The notes beneath the pieces are model-generated. The model had not been told where the DNA came from and searched no databases. It saw nothing but the letters and a program-made list of their open reading frames with translations. Shown here in pieces: positions 19,801-29,489 of a DNA stretch of 64,000 bases (position 1 is the stretch's first letter; each line of letters opens with the position of its first letter). Source of the stretch: Angiostrongylus vasorum. Lineage: Eukaryota; Nematoda; Chromadorea; Rhabditida; Metastrongylidae. The DNA is taken from positions 4,497,501-4,561,500 of the forward strand of contig JADANN010000099.1 in assembly GCA_018806985.1 (NCBI GenBank), read 5' to 3'. The position numbers and the translations under genes were made by a program.

Positions 19801-22800
19801 CATTCGATACGTTGGTGTACAGCGCGGTAACGTCGAAGGACTCCATCACGAATGTGTTATTGGGAGTCGCGTTGTCACTAAGACAAAAGTTTGGGTGGGG
19901 CCGGGGAGGGGGATCCGCACGAGGAAATCGCTCAAAAACGTCTTTTAAGCGAGAAAAACGCAAAAACCCACTGCCCATTCGAAGTGAATGAGTTGTCCGT
20001 TTGGACGCTATAAAACGCTTCCGAACGCGGTTTTCGCTATTCGCAGCCGGCTATCACTTGGTCACGCACAATTCCAAACGCCCATGCCGAGATACTGTAG
20101 CCGCGGACGAGTTGTCGCGGAGAACGTCAAAAAACGCGATTTTCTCCGTTCCGACGCTATTTCCATCCGGCTGTCACTACTCTATTAAGGTCTAATCGCA
20201 ACGGATTCTGATAGGTTGTGATCAGAAGTATTGTTTTCTGAAAAAATTAGACCTTAATGGATCCTAGAATTGTTTTTTCTGGAGAAATCGCTCTCTTTTC
20301 CTCTATAAAACTACGATATTCGGTGTATTTTTGAGGTAGAGCTAGCGAGTTTCGATCCACTAAAGGCCCTAACCGCAACGGATTTTGATAAATGAGATTA
20401 GAAGTATTGTTTTCTGCAAAAATTAGACCATAATGGATCCTAGAACTGTTTTTTCGGGAGAAATATGTCCACGACCAAAGCGAGCAAGCAAGCAAAACGA
20501 GATGTTTGCCAGAATGAAGAAGTGTGTGACGAAGGAACATTTTTTGTGCTTTGTATTTGGAGGATCATCTTTGGAGAAGAATAGTTGGCGGGTCAATACT
20601 GATATGCAATTCTATTAGGTCTAATGTTAAAATGATCTTACAGGGAAGGCTTGAGAATCTGTTGACTAATTCACGTGTCTCGGCTTCAAGAAATCACAGA
20701 AACACGAACTTTGCTAGGAGTCAAAATACGGTTGATAATGCACCAAGAAAATCTAGGGTCACCGTGATTGGGTGTATAACGATACCTGAGAGTGCGCGTT
20801 CGCTATTAGAGTTGAGCCCAAGTTTTGCACCATCAGAACGCATTTGTAAAAAGGATAGCATGCAACCTTTATGAGCTTCAAGATCGACTCCGCTATCAGG
20901 CCAAACAAGAAGCATCAAATAGAGGTGAGAACCAAGAGGCGGCGATATTACCACCATCTCCTTTCCCTAGAACGGTTTTTAGACAGCAGGACCCCAACGA
21001 CGGAATTGACACAAAATTCCGCATGTTTTCTCGGACGGCGTTCTCAATACTCTTAATCACTATCGCGATAGAAGATTTATCTCTAACCTTACAGCCGCAC
21101 AAAAGTGTGGCATGCAAGATATTAGCGATTTAATAAATTCAAAGACCACTAGGCTATCAGTTAGTGATAAGGGGGAGAGTTCGTAATTATTACTCGCCAG
21201 GTAGATATTAAGATAACTGAACAATATCTTAGTGATGTTACCCTTTATCGCCCATCATCTGAAAGGGAATACAAATCCGGGAGAAACCGAGAAAAAACTG
21301 GCTTCCGTTTTAAACGTTCAAATAAACCTATCAAGTAGCAGTTAAATAACAAGGTGATACCAAAAGCCAAGTAACAAGAATATTCTCGTTCATTTCCTTT
21401 CTTCCCACCCTTCACACACGAAGAGGGCGCTCGTGAGAAACATGTTTCGAACAGTCACTTCTGTGTGCACAAGTAGGGAACTAAAGGAAGAATCGCGCAA
21501 CTTGGCTCGGGAAATAGCCATCTCAAATGGCTACGAAATAGCAACCCCACGAGATAACTTTAGAAGGACAGCGACACCCCAAAACGAACGAAAGCGAAGG
21601 GAAAGGCCAAAACAAAATCCCGTTTATCGTCAGTTCGTAACCGCCTGTATGACCGTCTATGTGAAACACCAAATTACGTACTTTGCCCTTACGGCAGAGA
21701 CGGTGACTGCATGAGTTCAAGTACGATATACCGGATTTCTTGTAGTACTTGCGGAGACGAATATATCGGCGAAACGGGCAGACTTCTATGTATCCGCATA
21801 AAAGAACACCTAGGTGGCAAACGAAAATCAAAACAAGGCACGCCACTAGGCACGCATAGGATACAAAAAACATAGCGGAGAAGATTTTGATGTAAAAGTC
21901 GTTATCATCGCACGGGGACTAAAACACCAACGCGCAAATTTCTCTAGGCTTTTCGGATAAATTCCAAAAAATCCGAAAATGAATAGCAGGGAAGAATGCA
22001 CTGAGATAACGCATGTTTTAGTTCCGTATCTCAGAACTGATTTTTTGATGTGGGGTGGTACAGCAATCAACCATATGCGACTCTATGCGGCTGTACAACT
22101 TCGCTGGAAGGCAGATGAAAAACGGTGGGTTTTTAGAGAAGCCAGTGATCGTGTAATTATTTGTTTCATATTTTCCATCTTTCTGTTTGCGTTGTTGATG
22201 CGTTTGACCTAGTAAATTACATATTAGTGTACCCTTCCACGCTCTGAAGAAGGCGATACTGCGGAAACGTCAGCTACCGTTGTGTTGTATGTGTTATATT
22301 TGTGAGGAAGTAAAGGTGTGCTGAATAACAACCTCGCGATTGCTGTAAAAAGAGAACAACAGATTTATAATCCAATGCTGAGGTTAATAGAAAGTCGATC
22401 TTGGGAACTGTTTAAAAAGTGTCCTTTGCAAATTTTGGCGAGAAGATAACTGTGCAAACAATCGTTCCCAAGATTCTCACAATTTCTCATAAGTGTAGAA
22501 CATTTAGACCTCACTTGATCTTCATTCACATCTAGCTGACCAAATTTCCATCTCACTGCTGCGTCGCGCCCGATGTTTTCGGCAACAGTATTTCCTAAAA
22601 TTATTGACATAATCAAATTGAAAAAGCACTATTTTTACCTGAAAATTCTTATACTTATTAGTTAACTTGTTACTAGCAAAGATATAAGTGGGTAAATCTT
22701 GAACTGACTAGAAACTATGACTTATTACGGAAATTACGACAGCGGGTTACCAGAACTGTCACTACTACAAAGAATCGTGTAAAGTCCATTAAGCACTAGG

Positions 22801-25800
22801 TTTTGCTGAATAGTACACAGCCATAAATGAGAGCAATATGTAAGATAGATCCGGATAGCCATGCGGCGATGTTGTTGAACAGTGTACACATGGCCTTGGT
22901 TCGAACCCACACATGACCAACCAAGCATTGCATCCCTTCGTGCTCGGGAAATTGGTTCCACTTGGCTTCCTCCAAGCAAGGCTGATGACTACCTATCTTG
23001 ATGATCTGGAAGCACCCTAGCAAGGCTTCTCAAGATTCCACGGATAATACTCTTGAGCAACATTCACTGACATTCATAGAGAAGATTGAAATCCTCAAGC
23101 AGCAGCCGAATCCCACACGCAAATCTAAAGACGTTAACGGCCGATAGAAATGAGAAAGCAAATAGAATGAAATAAATGCTGGGATTACTAAGAATGTTGA
23201 GTGAATTGAAGGGGAAAAACCGTAATGCATCAGTAGTTATGTTAGGTATATCAGAGGAATTTCTTTGTGGTTAGCAAGCTACGGAGTGGAAATGGATGCG
23301 ATCTCTTACCTATCATATTAGCAAGGATCCGTTACCTAAAGTGTCACATTCCTTATAAAGCAGACGTTTTCAAAAAATCGAGAGCCTTCACAAACTCATC
23401 AAAAAATTTCCGAAAAAAAATAATGGAAGACAGTTACTTTGTTCAACCTTTGTTTAGAGGACAACCGGTTGTCAACACTGTTAAATTCCTCACTCTACAA
23501 TTTCTGTTCACTTCTACATTCATTCTCACCTGTCATAATCATTTCAGCTTTGATCGTCGATACCAGACGACGTAAAAATCGCAACCGTTTTCTGCCTAGA
23601 CACCGTTTTCGATGTTTCTTCGAAATCTGCTGTGGTTTCTCGTCTTCACAATGTGGCTTCGCATTCATTAATGAAGTTCCTGGAAAAAATACCCCCTATT
23701 GTAACTAACAAACAAAAGAAGTATTTTTGAAGATTGACGACGGGGTCTAATGTTGTGTGGCGGGAGCACGGGAAGGGAAGTATAATCTTCGACCGCTCAC
23801 GCCACGCCATGAGTCTCTGAAACTAATGTCGGCACAAGCGCTCTTTCCCAGCAAATGATCTTCAATATTTTATTGCTCTTCTCGTTCCAAAATTCGACTT
23901 TTCTATGTTCTTTATCAGTAATTTTCGTGTTTTTCATATCCTTACTTACTTGATACTTGAACAGCCTGTCCTCACTAGTTGTGCGGCCCCCAGCACATTC
24001 ACCATTTTTTGGAGATTTGCTGGTTGAGCCATTGTGGTTCCCTGGAATCCCGAGGACAGCCTGGCCAAAGTCTGCCCCAGCTCTTTACCACGACAAGCAA
24101 TCGCAGCACTTGTGGATCAGAGGGAGATTTGCCCCCATGCGACTTTGATACCAGGGACGGTGGTGGATCCTGGTATTGGTTTACTGTTAGCTAGGCTTAC
24201 TGATGGAAACGCCGGACTCCTTCTCAGCTTGGGAGACCCTGCCGGGTGAGGAATCCTCTTGCTGTACATCGCAGTCCGACACTTAGGAACACCTCCCAGC
24301 CACGATGAGGCGGTAAACCATTGAGAGGTTTTCATATCTTACTTATTCCTTATGATTTGTGTTCGTCCTCCCACCGGTTTACCGCCCCTTCTTGGCTGGA
24401 GAAGTGTTTTTGGGTGTCGGGCTGCGATGTACAGCAGATGGACTCATCTCTCAGCAGGGCCTCCGAAGCTGAGAAAGGGTCCTATGTTTCCATCAGGAAA
24501 CCCAGCTAAGACTAAAGCAATACCAGGATCCACAGTCCTGGTATCAAACTAGTCCCATGGTGGCAAATCTCGTTCTTATCCACAAGAGCTGCGACTGCTT
24601 GGAGTGGTCGACGACCAGGGGCAGACTTTGGCTAGGGTGACCTCGAGACTCCAAAGAACCACAGTGGCTAAACCAGCAAATCTCCGGAGAATTGAAATTA
24701 GGCCGTGGCCCGCACAACAAATGAAGACGGGCCATCCAAGTACCCATGTAAATAAGAAGTTTTGTCTATACTTTTGCAACATATCGAATAACACTTGTCT
24801 GTGGAAAACTCTTTGACCATGAAACCTCTGTCATCTTTTAATAAGTTTTGTAAGATATGCATAGTGTGCTTTGAAAATTGGTGATACGCCTGGAAATGAA
24901 ACTACAATAAGCTATTGGCTAAAAATTGAATTGTATAGGCTTGAATCGTGTAGGCGACAGACGAATTAAGCTTCATTTTTTCGGTTGACTCACTATCAGT
25001 GGTGAGCCGATGCAATATCTTGTGCTATTCGTAGAAGAATAATCAAAAGCGAATCCGAGTGAGAAATAAAGGTATAGAAACAGAAGAATGGGTCATGGGA
25101 ATCGAAAATTCTTGAAGAGGTGAAATGATTCACTGGTTTGTGCCTCCTACGTATCCTGTCCCTTTATTTTTCTGAATTCTCCCATGGTTTCCAAACTTTT
25201 CCAACTCACGTGCGCAATGAAAAAGACCGAATCACTGGTCATAAGCTTCATGGATGGCATGTTCATACTGATAATCGATATTCGAGTGCCTTAAGAAATT
25301 TGGTCAGGAGAATTATGGGAACTTGCAGGAAAAACCGAATCTGTCCTTTCGTACAAGTTATATATCAGAAACTAAACAAAACGCGCTAGAGGACAAACAG
25401 AGTCTGAGCTTCATGATAGGGCTAAAATGGACGGAAAAACAGACACTGTTATAATGTCGCCATGCGTGTCGCTTCCCTTTCCGCCAACACCTAAGCGAGC
25501 AGTCATCGAAAGCTACAAGGAAAAATTTCACCTGGACACAGCCGACCATATTACCGCTTATGCCACCTAAGAAGGCCAGCAGATGGTACGTACATTCCTG
25601 CTTCTACATGGTTTCAGTACACATGAATTTTTTTTACCCATAGTTTAGATACGTTTGTCTGTCTGGCCCCTCGAAGATGTTTGGTGAAGGCGCGGATTAT
25701 CTATAGAGTCAATATACAAAAAAAGCACACGGATGAGTTTAAGAAACAGGGCTGCTCTAGGTTGATTCTGATGCATAGAGTGCAACTGGTACACGCTTGC

Positions 25801-27255
25801 GTTTCCATGCCTTGGAAGATGAAAATCAACGTTCAAAGAAAGGGAGCAGTTGTATTGGATGATAAAAGAAATTACAATGTTGTTATGATGCTAAATCTGT
25901 TGGACTACATTCCAAGCAGCTCAGAGCTAGATGCAGCTAAGGCAGCAGTTCCTTTGTTAAGAATTCTTCAATGACTACGACAGAAAGAGTTAATTGGAGA
26001 TGTTAAAGACTGCAAAATTTCATGTGAAAAGTGTAAATTGTAAAGAACAAAAATTGTAACGGTCGTAATTCGATCTAAACTCTCCGCAAAAAATGATAAG
26101 TGTAAAGAATGGAGATTATGATTCAAATGCATCTACAACATGATTACAAGGTAATGAAGGAAGGAGTTTAGAGTATTATTGCTTCAAAAAACACGTTTTG
26201 ATAAAAGACACCGATGAATGCGCACTACCAGCACATCCATTCCTTCTTTGTGCTATATAGTTACTTACTTGGGACTACTTCGATAGCACTCATCACTGGT
26301 TGCGCAGGCGTAAGCATAATTTCCGTTCTCCGGAGATTTGCTGGTTTACCCATTCTGGTTCCCTGAAGACCTGAGGTCGGCCTAGCCATAGTCTGCCCCA
26401 GATTATCATAATCCAGGCAGTCGCAGCTCTTATGGATCAGAAGGCGATTTGCCACCATGAGACTAGTTTGATTAGAGGACGGTGGTGAATTCTGGTATTG
26501 GTTTACTCTTAGCTGGGCTTCCTAATGGGAACCGCAGGACTCCTTTTCAGCATGGGAGACCCTGCCGAGGGATTAATCCCTCCACCGTACATCGCAGCCC
26601 GACACTTAGGAACACCTCCCAGCCACGATGGCGGTAAACCGTTGGAAGGAGAAGGAAGGAAGTCACGTGCAACGCTTGCAATATGTCCTGTTTGAAGCAG
26701 AGAGCAGTGAGATGGCAGGAACATCCACTGACCTGGTATTGGTTCTCCGGTATCCGTATGAACGCACCAGCAGTATTTTAGTGTTTCCAAGCATTGCACA
26801 GCAAGGTAGGAACTAAAAGTTGTTGGAAATTAGGAAGCATTACAGTGGAATCTTCACCAGCATTGGTATACCTGTTTAGAAGAAGTTGCAGGAAAAATTA
26901 GTGAACATTGAAGGTGATGGAAACAAAAAATTTTTAAAGAGTATTTATCAGAATTGTTCGCACAAAGAGCAAAAGCAGGATGAAGGACAAAGCAGTCGGC
27001 GTTGCAACCTTTAGGAATGAGCGATGCATTCGAAAAAATATGAGGCAAAATTTGTTGTAATCCTAGAAGAAATAAAGTCAACTGGACTTCCGTACTTGGG
27101 TAATCAGCAAGGCCAAACAAAGAAAAATCCATCAGATAAAAACTGACGCTGACACTCACACAGCATTCGTGGGTGAACAAGTTGGGACGTAAATCGCTGT
27201 CAGTCCATTGGCTTTCTTTAGTAAACTCTTCTTCCTCTGGACATTGCAGTCGAGT
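16744..27255 (-). CDS. smoc-1: SMOC/SPARC-type secreted Ca-binding protein (thyroglobulin-1 + EF-hand domain)
   Basis: Six minus-strand exons fit in phase and domain order: 27160-27255 and 26733-26812 (thyroglobulin type-1 repeat), 23530-23679 (repeat end and basic helix), 22515-22594 (first EF-hand), 17483-17633 (second EF-hand), 16744-16814 (C-terminus and stop). Key motifs are IYVPTC, YCWCVHTDTGEPIPG, WKFGQLDVNEDQ, VLERNEWKPYKN, FKTCDTDSNSRLTTDEWKNC and NPFLYILKAD. EF-hand 1 has D-N-D-V-E at loop positions 1, 3, 5, 7 and 12; EF-hand 2 has D-D-N-R-T-E at 1, 3, 5, 7, 9 and 12. This order matches SMOC; in C. elegans, SMOC-1 is an extracellular modulator of BMP signalling. About 209 residues are seen, and upstream signal-peptide exons are expected. 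A 4-kb Penelope-like composite sits between the two EF-hand exons and S3 repeats in other introns. No coding damage is visible. Confidence 0.88.
16870..17120. repeat. S1 repeat copy
   Basis: acgcgaaatacaaccacaac, gagatatttgcaaaactccg, gggtgattgctgatggcggt, acccgcatggtgtggtggcg. Lies between smoc-1-like exons. Confidence 0.6.
17483..17633 (-). CDS. smoc-1: smoc-1-like exon: EF-hand pair of the EC domain
   Basis: Acceptor atttaag, donor gtaagg. Encodes VLERNEWKPYKN, a linker with Cys, and the second EF-hand FKTCDTDSNSRLTTDEWKNC, the disulfide-linked pattern of SPARC/SMOC domains. Confidence 0.92.
17945..18310 (+). mobile_element. 5'-truncated RTE copy (C-terminal tail)
   Basis: Encodes RSKIKDAVLYAEQSKIGW, AGHVMRMNDNRWTRAVSDWI and TTRWSEFFTKSLEERHD, the RTE C-terminus, and ends in tgatacaggtgatacaggtg, the short tandem tail of RTE elements. 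Typical of abortive target-primed reverse transcription. Confidence 0.82.
18416..18431 (+). repeat. Left target-site duplication (16 bp) of PLE composite
   Basis: TTAAAAAGTGTCCTTT, identical to 22412-22427. Confidence 0.85.
18432..19990 (-). pseudogene. Penelope-like element copy, RT core to GIY-YIG and 3' end
   Basis: Minus-strand reading gives SFDVTALYTNV (RT, about 19800-19846), the catalytic YIDDCFVIFSGQE (about 19521-19556, YxDD box), a finger/thumb region to 19253, then the GIY-YIG endonuclease with YLISC, EYIGEMGR and CIRIKEHLGGK (18778-19065). The N-terminus is missing and frameshifts separate the blocks. PLEs copy themselves by target-primed reverse transcription using the GIY-YIG nuclease. 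Confidence 0.85.
18467..18504 (-). ncRNA. Hammerhead-like motif, decayed
   Basis: Minus strand: CTCTGAAAA, GGCGATACCGCG, GAAACGTCAAC. Position matches the motif at 22240 in the opposite arm; the CUGANGA box is mutated. Confidence 0.5.
20188..20465 (+). repeat. Two-unit tandem repeat in the PLE composite
   Basis: About 105 bp (from taaggtctaatcgcaacgga to the ggagaaat end) at 20188-20295 recurs at 20363-20465 with roughly 85-90% identity by eye, period about 175 bp. It lies upstream of the plus-strand PLE coding block and may be its 5' leader. Confidence 0.7.
20640..22411 (+). pseudogene. Penelope-like element copy with internal RT deletion
   Basis: Starts with PLE N-terminal sequence (IPESARSLLELSPSFAPSER near 20790; a DKG-GEFVII block near 21165 with a one-base shift; RPSSEREYKSGRN near 21250). 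It then jumps directly at about 21270 to the region after the RT core. The rest has GIY-YIG sequence near 21720-21890 (ISCSTCGDEYIGETGRLLC) with a frameshift, then a hammerhead-like 3' tail. Non-autonomous because the catalytic YxDD region is absent. Confidence 0.8.
22240..22275 (+). ncRNA. Hammerhead-ribozyme-like motif, PLE 3' end
   Basis: CTCTGAAGA, a helix-II region, GGAAACGTC and AGC are in hammerhead order. Helix I can form from GCT/AGC. Helix II (GGCGATACTGCG) has mismatches, so this copy is probably weak or dead. Confidence 0.55.
22412..22427 (+). repeat. Right target-site duplication (16 bp) of PLE composite
   Basis: TTAAAAAGTGTCCTTT, identical to 18416-18431. Confidence 0.85.
22515..22594 (-). 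CDS. smoc-1: smoc-1-like exon: first EF-hand, N-terminal half
   Basis: Acceptor ataattttag, donor gtgagg. Encodes NTVAENIGRDAAVRWKFG, then QLDVNEDQ. The EF-hand loop is split by the intron and finishes in the exon 4.9 kb away at 17633. The right target-site duplication of the Penelope composite lies 88 bp downstream of this exon in gene direction. Confidence 0.9.
22830..23110 (+). mobile_element. S4-like SINE copy, diverged
   Basis: Head GGATAGCCATGCGGCGATGT, B box TTGGTTCGAACCCAC, then body caaggcttctcaagattcca and cctcaagcagcagccgaatc. Confidence 0.55.
23530..23679 (-). CDS. smoc-1: smoc-1-like exon: end of TY repeat and basic linker
   Basis: Acceptor ttttttccag, donor gtgaga. Encodes GTSLMNAKPHC (the last TY Cys), then a Lys/Arg-rich helix (KKHRKRC, RKRLRFLRRLVSTIKAEM) like the one that starts the extracellular Ca-binding domain of SMOC proteins. 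The opposite strand happens to be open too but carries no known domain. Confidence 0.88.
23942..24335 (-). mobile_element. S3 copy, left arm of a large palindrome
   Basis: acttacttgatacttgaaca to ggcggtaaaccattgagagg. Faces 24365-24760 across a ~30-bp loop. Confidence 0.8.
24365..24760 (+). mobile_element. S3 copy, right arm of a large palindrome
   Basis: Reverse complement of S3 from ccggtttaccgccccttctt to ccatccaagtacccatgtaa. Together with 23942-24335 it forms an ~820-bp inverted repeat in a smoc-1-like intron. Confidence 0.8.
25681..25974 (+). CDS. Unidentified open frame of 97 codons
   Basis: Open from 25681 (no ATG) to TGA 25974, basic in the first half (RVNIQKKHTDEFKKQGCSR) and hydrophobic later (NVVMMLNLLDYIPSS). 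It lies in a smoc-1-like intron on the opposite strand. A shorter frame MDGKTDTVIMSPCVSLPFP lies just upstream (about 25429-25569). No family recognised; it may be part of an unrecognised repeat. Confidence 0.2.
   Translation: MVKARIIYRVNIQKKHTDEFKKQGCSRLILMHRVQLVHACVSMPWKMKINVQRKGAVVLDDKRNYNVVMMLNLLDYIPSSSELDAAKAAVPLLRILQ
26268..26648 (-). mobile_element. S3 copy in a smoc-1-like intron
   Basis: gttacttacttgggactact to ggcggtaaaccgttggaagg; full length. Confidence 0.78.
26733..26812 (-). CDS. smoc-1: smoc-1-like exon: CWCV core of thyroglobulin repeat
   Basis: Acceptor cttttag, donor gtcagt. Encodes SYLAVQC, then LKYCWCVHTDTGEPIP; QC...CWCV...G is the TY signature. The split Gly codon continues in the exon at 23679. 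Confidence 0.9.
27160..27255 (-). CDS. smoc-1: smoc-1-like exon: first half of thyroglobulin type-1 repeat
   Basis: Acceptor gtcag before 27255, donor gtgagt after 27160. Encodes LDCNVQRKKSLLKKA and IYVPTCSPTNA, i.e. the Cys-x2-QR...YVPxC opening of a TY repeat. Enters with 1 nt and ends with 2 nt, matching the next exon. Confidence 0.85.
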
Positions 27256-27380
27256 CTGACTAAAACGAAAACTTTAGAGAATCGCTTCACGACACAAATA
27301 CTGATTATTGAAGGCTAAAAGAAGTATCAAGACATTTAAATGACGGTCATATATCCTTCACGTGTGCCAATATCGTTATG

Positions 27381-27565
27381 TACATATACATATACATATT
27401 CATATACATATACATATACATATACATATTCATATACACATGCATATATATATATATATATATAAACATACATATGTATGTGTAAACATGTATATATATA
27501 CGTATATATATAAAGATAGACAGATACAAATATGTATATTTATATATGTTTATATATATGTACAT
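27381..27565. repeat. (CATATA)n / (TA)n compound microsatellite
   Basis: Alternating catata and tata units with cgtatatata and tgtatata variants. Confidence 0.9.
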
Positions 27566-27747
27566 AATCTAATTCCGTATATTCCTATAATTGCATTATT
27601 TTATTGACACATCAGTAGCGAAGGGATTTGGCAGTTAATATCGTCCTCTTACAGCCGCTCAACTAATCGAAGAAATCACTGCTTTCCTAGAAGACTGGTC
27701 ACAAGGGAAAAAGTTTCCTAAATTTATACGTATATATATAAAGAATA

Positions 27748-28026
27748 AAAAAGGGTAAAGCTCTCCGCGTTGACCAATCCCTGAGAGATGCGCCGTGCAT
27801 TCGACTTCATTAAGCATTGTTGGAGGTGATTGAATGCATATCTGGCCTTTACAATGAGTCGCGCTGGGCTACCGATCTATCGATCCAGTGCTGCTATCCT
27901 TCCAAACAGGTCTGGTACCAAATTTGCCGACTCCGGAGGCATGGAAGGCTTGATAGGGCATGGGCGCGGAGATCGATTCCACGTGTGTGCTGCAGGGCGC
28001 CTCAGACCACTGCGCCACACGCGCCC
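27748..28026 (-). mobile_element. S2 SINE copy between TA repeats
   Basis: Complete body and tRNA head (ccactgcgccacacgcgccct). The head abuts a (TA)n run at 28027. Confidence 0.78.
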
Positions 28027-28032
28027 TATATT

Positions 28033-28086
<54 letters not shown>
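28027..28086. repeat. (TA)n microsatellite at S2 head
   Basis: About 60 bp of TA with single TG and TTT breaks, touching the tRNA-like end of the S2 SINE. Confidence 0.95.
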
Positions 28087-28089
<3 letters not shown>

Positions 28090-28149
28090 AGGCACTCATG
28101 GAGGAGTCAGCATACAACACAGAGATCAGCTTCCTTAGATTAATTCCTT

Positions 28150-28350
28150 AAATCTTACTTTTTATTTGCTGCCTGCTACAAATTTTCATAGCAGGGTAGT
28201 ATGCGAAATACTACGAAAACGATGCTGAGATATTTGCAAAACTCCGGACCGCAGGTGTCTACGGTGGCGAACAAACGCGCTATTAACCTTTCCTAGGTCT
28301 AGCGCGTTCACCAGTACACCATACGGGTCCTTCATTTTGCCTGTCTCTCA
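28150..28350. repeat. S1 repeat, left arm only
   Basis: ctttttatttgctgcctgct, gagatatttgcaaaactccg, ccatacgggtccttcatttt. Confidence 0.6.
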
Positions 28351-28359
28351 GCTATTTCC

Positions 28360-28640
28360 TTTTTTCCTTTGTTTTCCTAATTCCTTAATGTTCTTCTCGA
28401 AATCAAATATGACCATACGTTGTGACAGCCGTTGAAGAATCCAGGAAGAAAAGGCTTTCATTCGAGAAAACAATGGAGACTTTGTCTTTTAAGATATGAA
28501 CAACCAAGCTCCCAGTGTTGGTAACGTTGGTTTTGTTGTGCACTTATACGTTACACACCGTTTTGACACATGAAATTCTGTTTTGCGGTTTTGCCTGTAC
28601 ACGCTATGTTTCCTTATTAGAAGATAATGAGTACCACTAC
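28360..28640. other. Unrecognised non-coding sequence
   Basis: No domain, repeat family or RNA gene recognised. Together with 28730-29480 it lies between the candidate exon at 28652 and an S3 copy. Confidence 0.5.
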
Positions 28641-28651
28641 CTAACACTCAC

Positions 28652-28725
28652 CAATACCACCTGCTGATGACAGGGCATACGTTTTATGAAAATCTCGATA
28701 AACTCGTCCATAACGAGTAGTCCTT
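28652..28725 (-). CDS. Candidate exon (TRYGRVYRDFHKTYALSS)
   Basis: Acceptor aaatttgtag, donor gtgagt, open for 24 codons. It lies between the signal-peptide exons and the TY exon on the same strand, but its phases (1 nt in, 1 nt out) do not join either neighbour directly. Another frame of the same segment is open as well. Confidence 0.25.
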
Positions 28726-28729
28726 CTAC

Positions 28730-29480
28730 AAATTTGCTGCAGACAAATTCAGTACATGGAGAGGAATAGCGCAAGAACAAGAGTAAAGGATGATAAATTT
28801 ATGATAATCATATCAATGGAGATCGTATTGCAAAATTAGTCTTGGTCTCTTGTGTTGTTCCTGAAATCTCCTGTTTTCAAGAAGAAAGATGATCATAACT
28901 GGATGTGGAAACCCCTGAATAGTACAAACGGTGTACTGATCGTCTACAGATACGACATTAAGAGGAGTCCAATTTCTCTGCACCAAATCAGATCACTGTT
29001 TTCTTCGCTATAATATTTCATTCAGTCACTCAATGATAAGTAGAGACAGCAACTCTGAGAAGAAAATAAAACAGACCTTAAACAACCAGCTCATTCTTCA
29101 TGGCGTCCTTAGTCAATTATACGTAGCACGAAAGCGAAGATCCGACGCTAGATTACTAAGTGCTGTTGAAAGGAGTTGAAAATGTATCAAGAATGTTTGT
29201 CTTAATCTACTGAGGAACTCTAAACATCTACATACATCTACATAACTAATTAACGCTATTTGCAGAGAGTTTGAAAAGTAGAAATTTCATCAACACGAAG
29301 AGAGGCGAATTCTGGAGATGGCACAAGAAAAAAATCAAGACGACTTTTGTGTGAAACCTTAGGAAGATGGCCCGACATTGCCGCCAGCTATATCCAGTAC
29401 TGGACTCAATTTTCCTCATCAGGTCCTCATGATGCAGCGGAATGCATATGCCAATGCACTCAGCTGCTGCATATTAATAT
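28730..29480. other. Unrecognised non-coding sequence
   Basis: Short AT-rich frames only. Confidence 0.5.
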
Positions 29481-29489
29481 CTATATGTA

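Larger units (their letters stand above)
18432..22411. mobile_element. Head-to-head composite of two broken Penelope-like elements
   Basis: A 16-bp direct repeat TTAAAAAGTGTCCTTT (18416-18431 and 22412-22427) brackets the whole block, so it integrated as one unit. The left half is a minus-strand copy, the right half a plus-strand copy; their 3' ends (18432-19440 and about 21260-22310) form ~1-kb inverted arms. It lies between the two EF-hand exons of the smoc-1-like gene, in inverted-repeat form. Confidence 0.85.

Noticed and set aside
22850..22925. Possible tRNA gene (GGTTCGAACCC box)
   Set aside because: Continues into an S4-type SINE body and lacks a complete cloverleaf.
23548..23708. Plus-strand basic, Cys-rich open frame ending ...CFFEICCGFSSSQCGF...
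   Set aside because: It is the antisense of the smoc-1-like exon 23530-23679, which has correct splice sites, phase and domain position.
23985..24550. Several open frames on both strands of the S3 palindrome
   Set aside because: They follow the repeat and recur in other copies without conserved protein sense.
27347..27607. Tyr/Ile/His-rich open frames on both strands
   Set aside because: Translations of the (CATATA)n/(TA)n microsatellite.
9002..28120. CRISPR-like direct repeats
   Set aside because: Repeats are microsatellites and dispersed SINEs, with no regular spacers; the genome is eukaryotic.
27830..28150. Open frames containing (YI)n runs
   Set aside because: Translations of an S2 SINE and the adjoining TA repeat.
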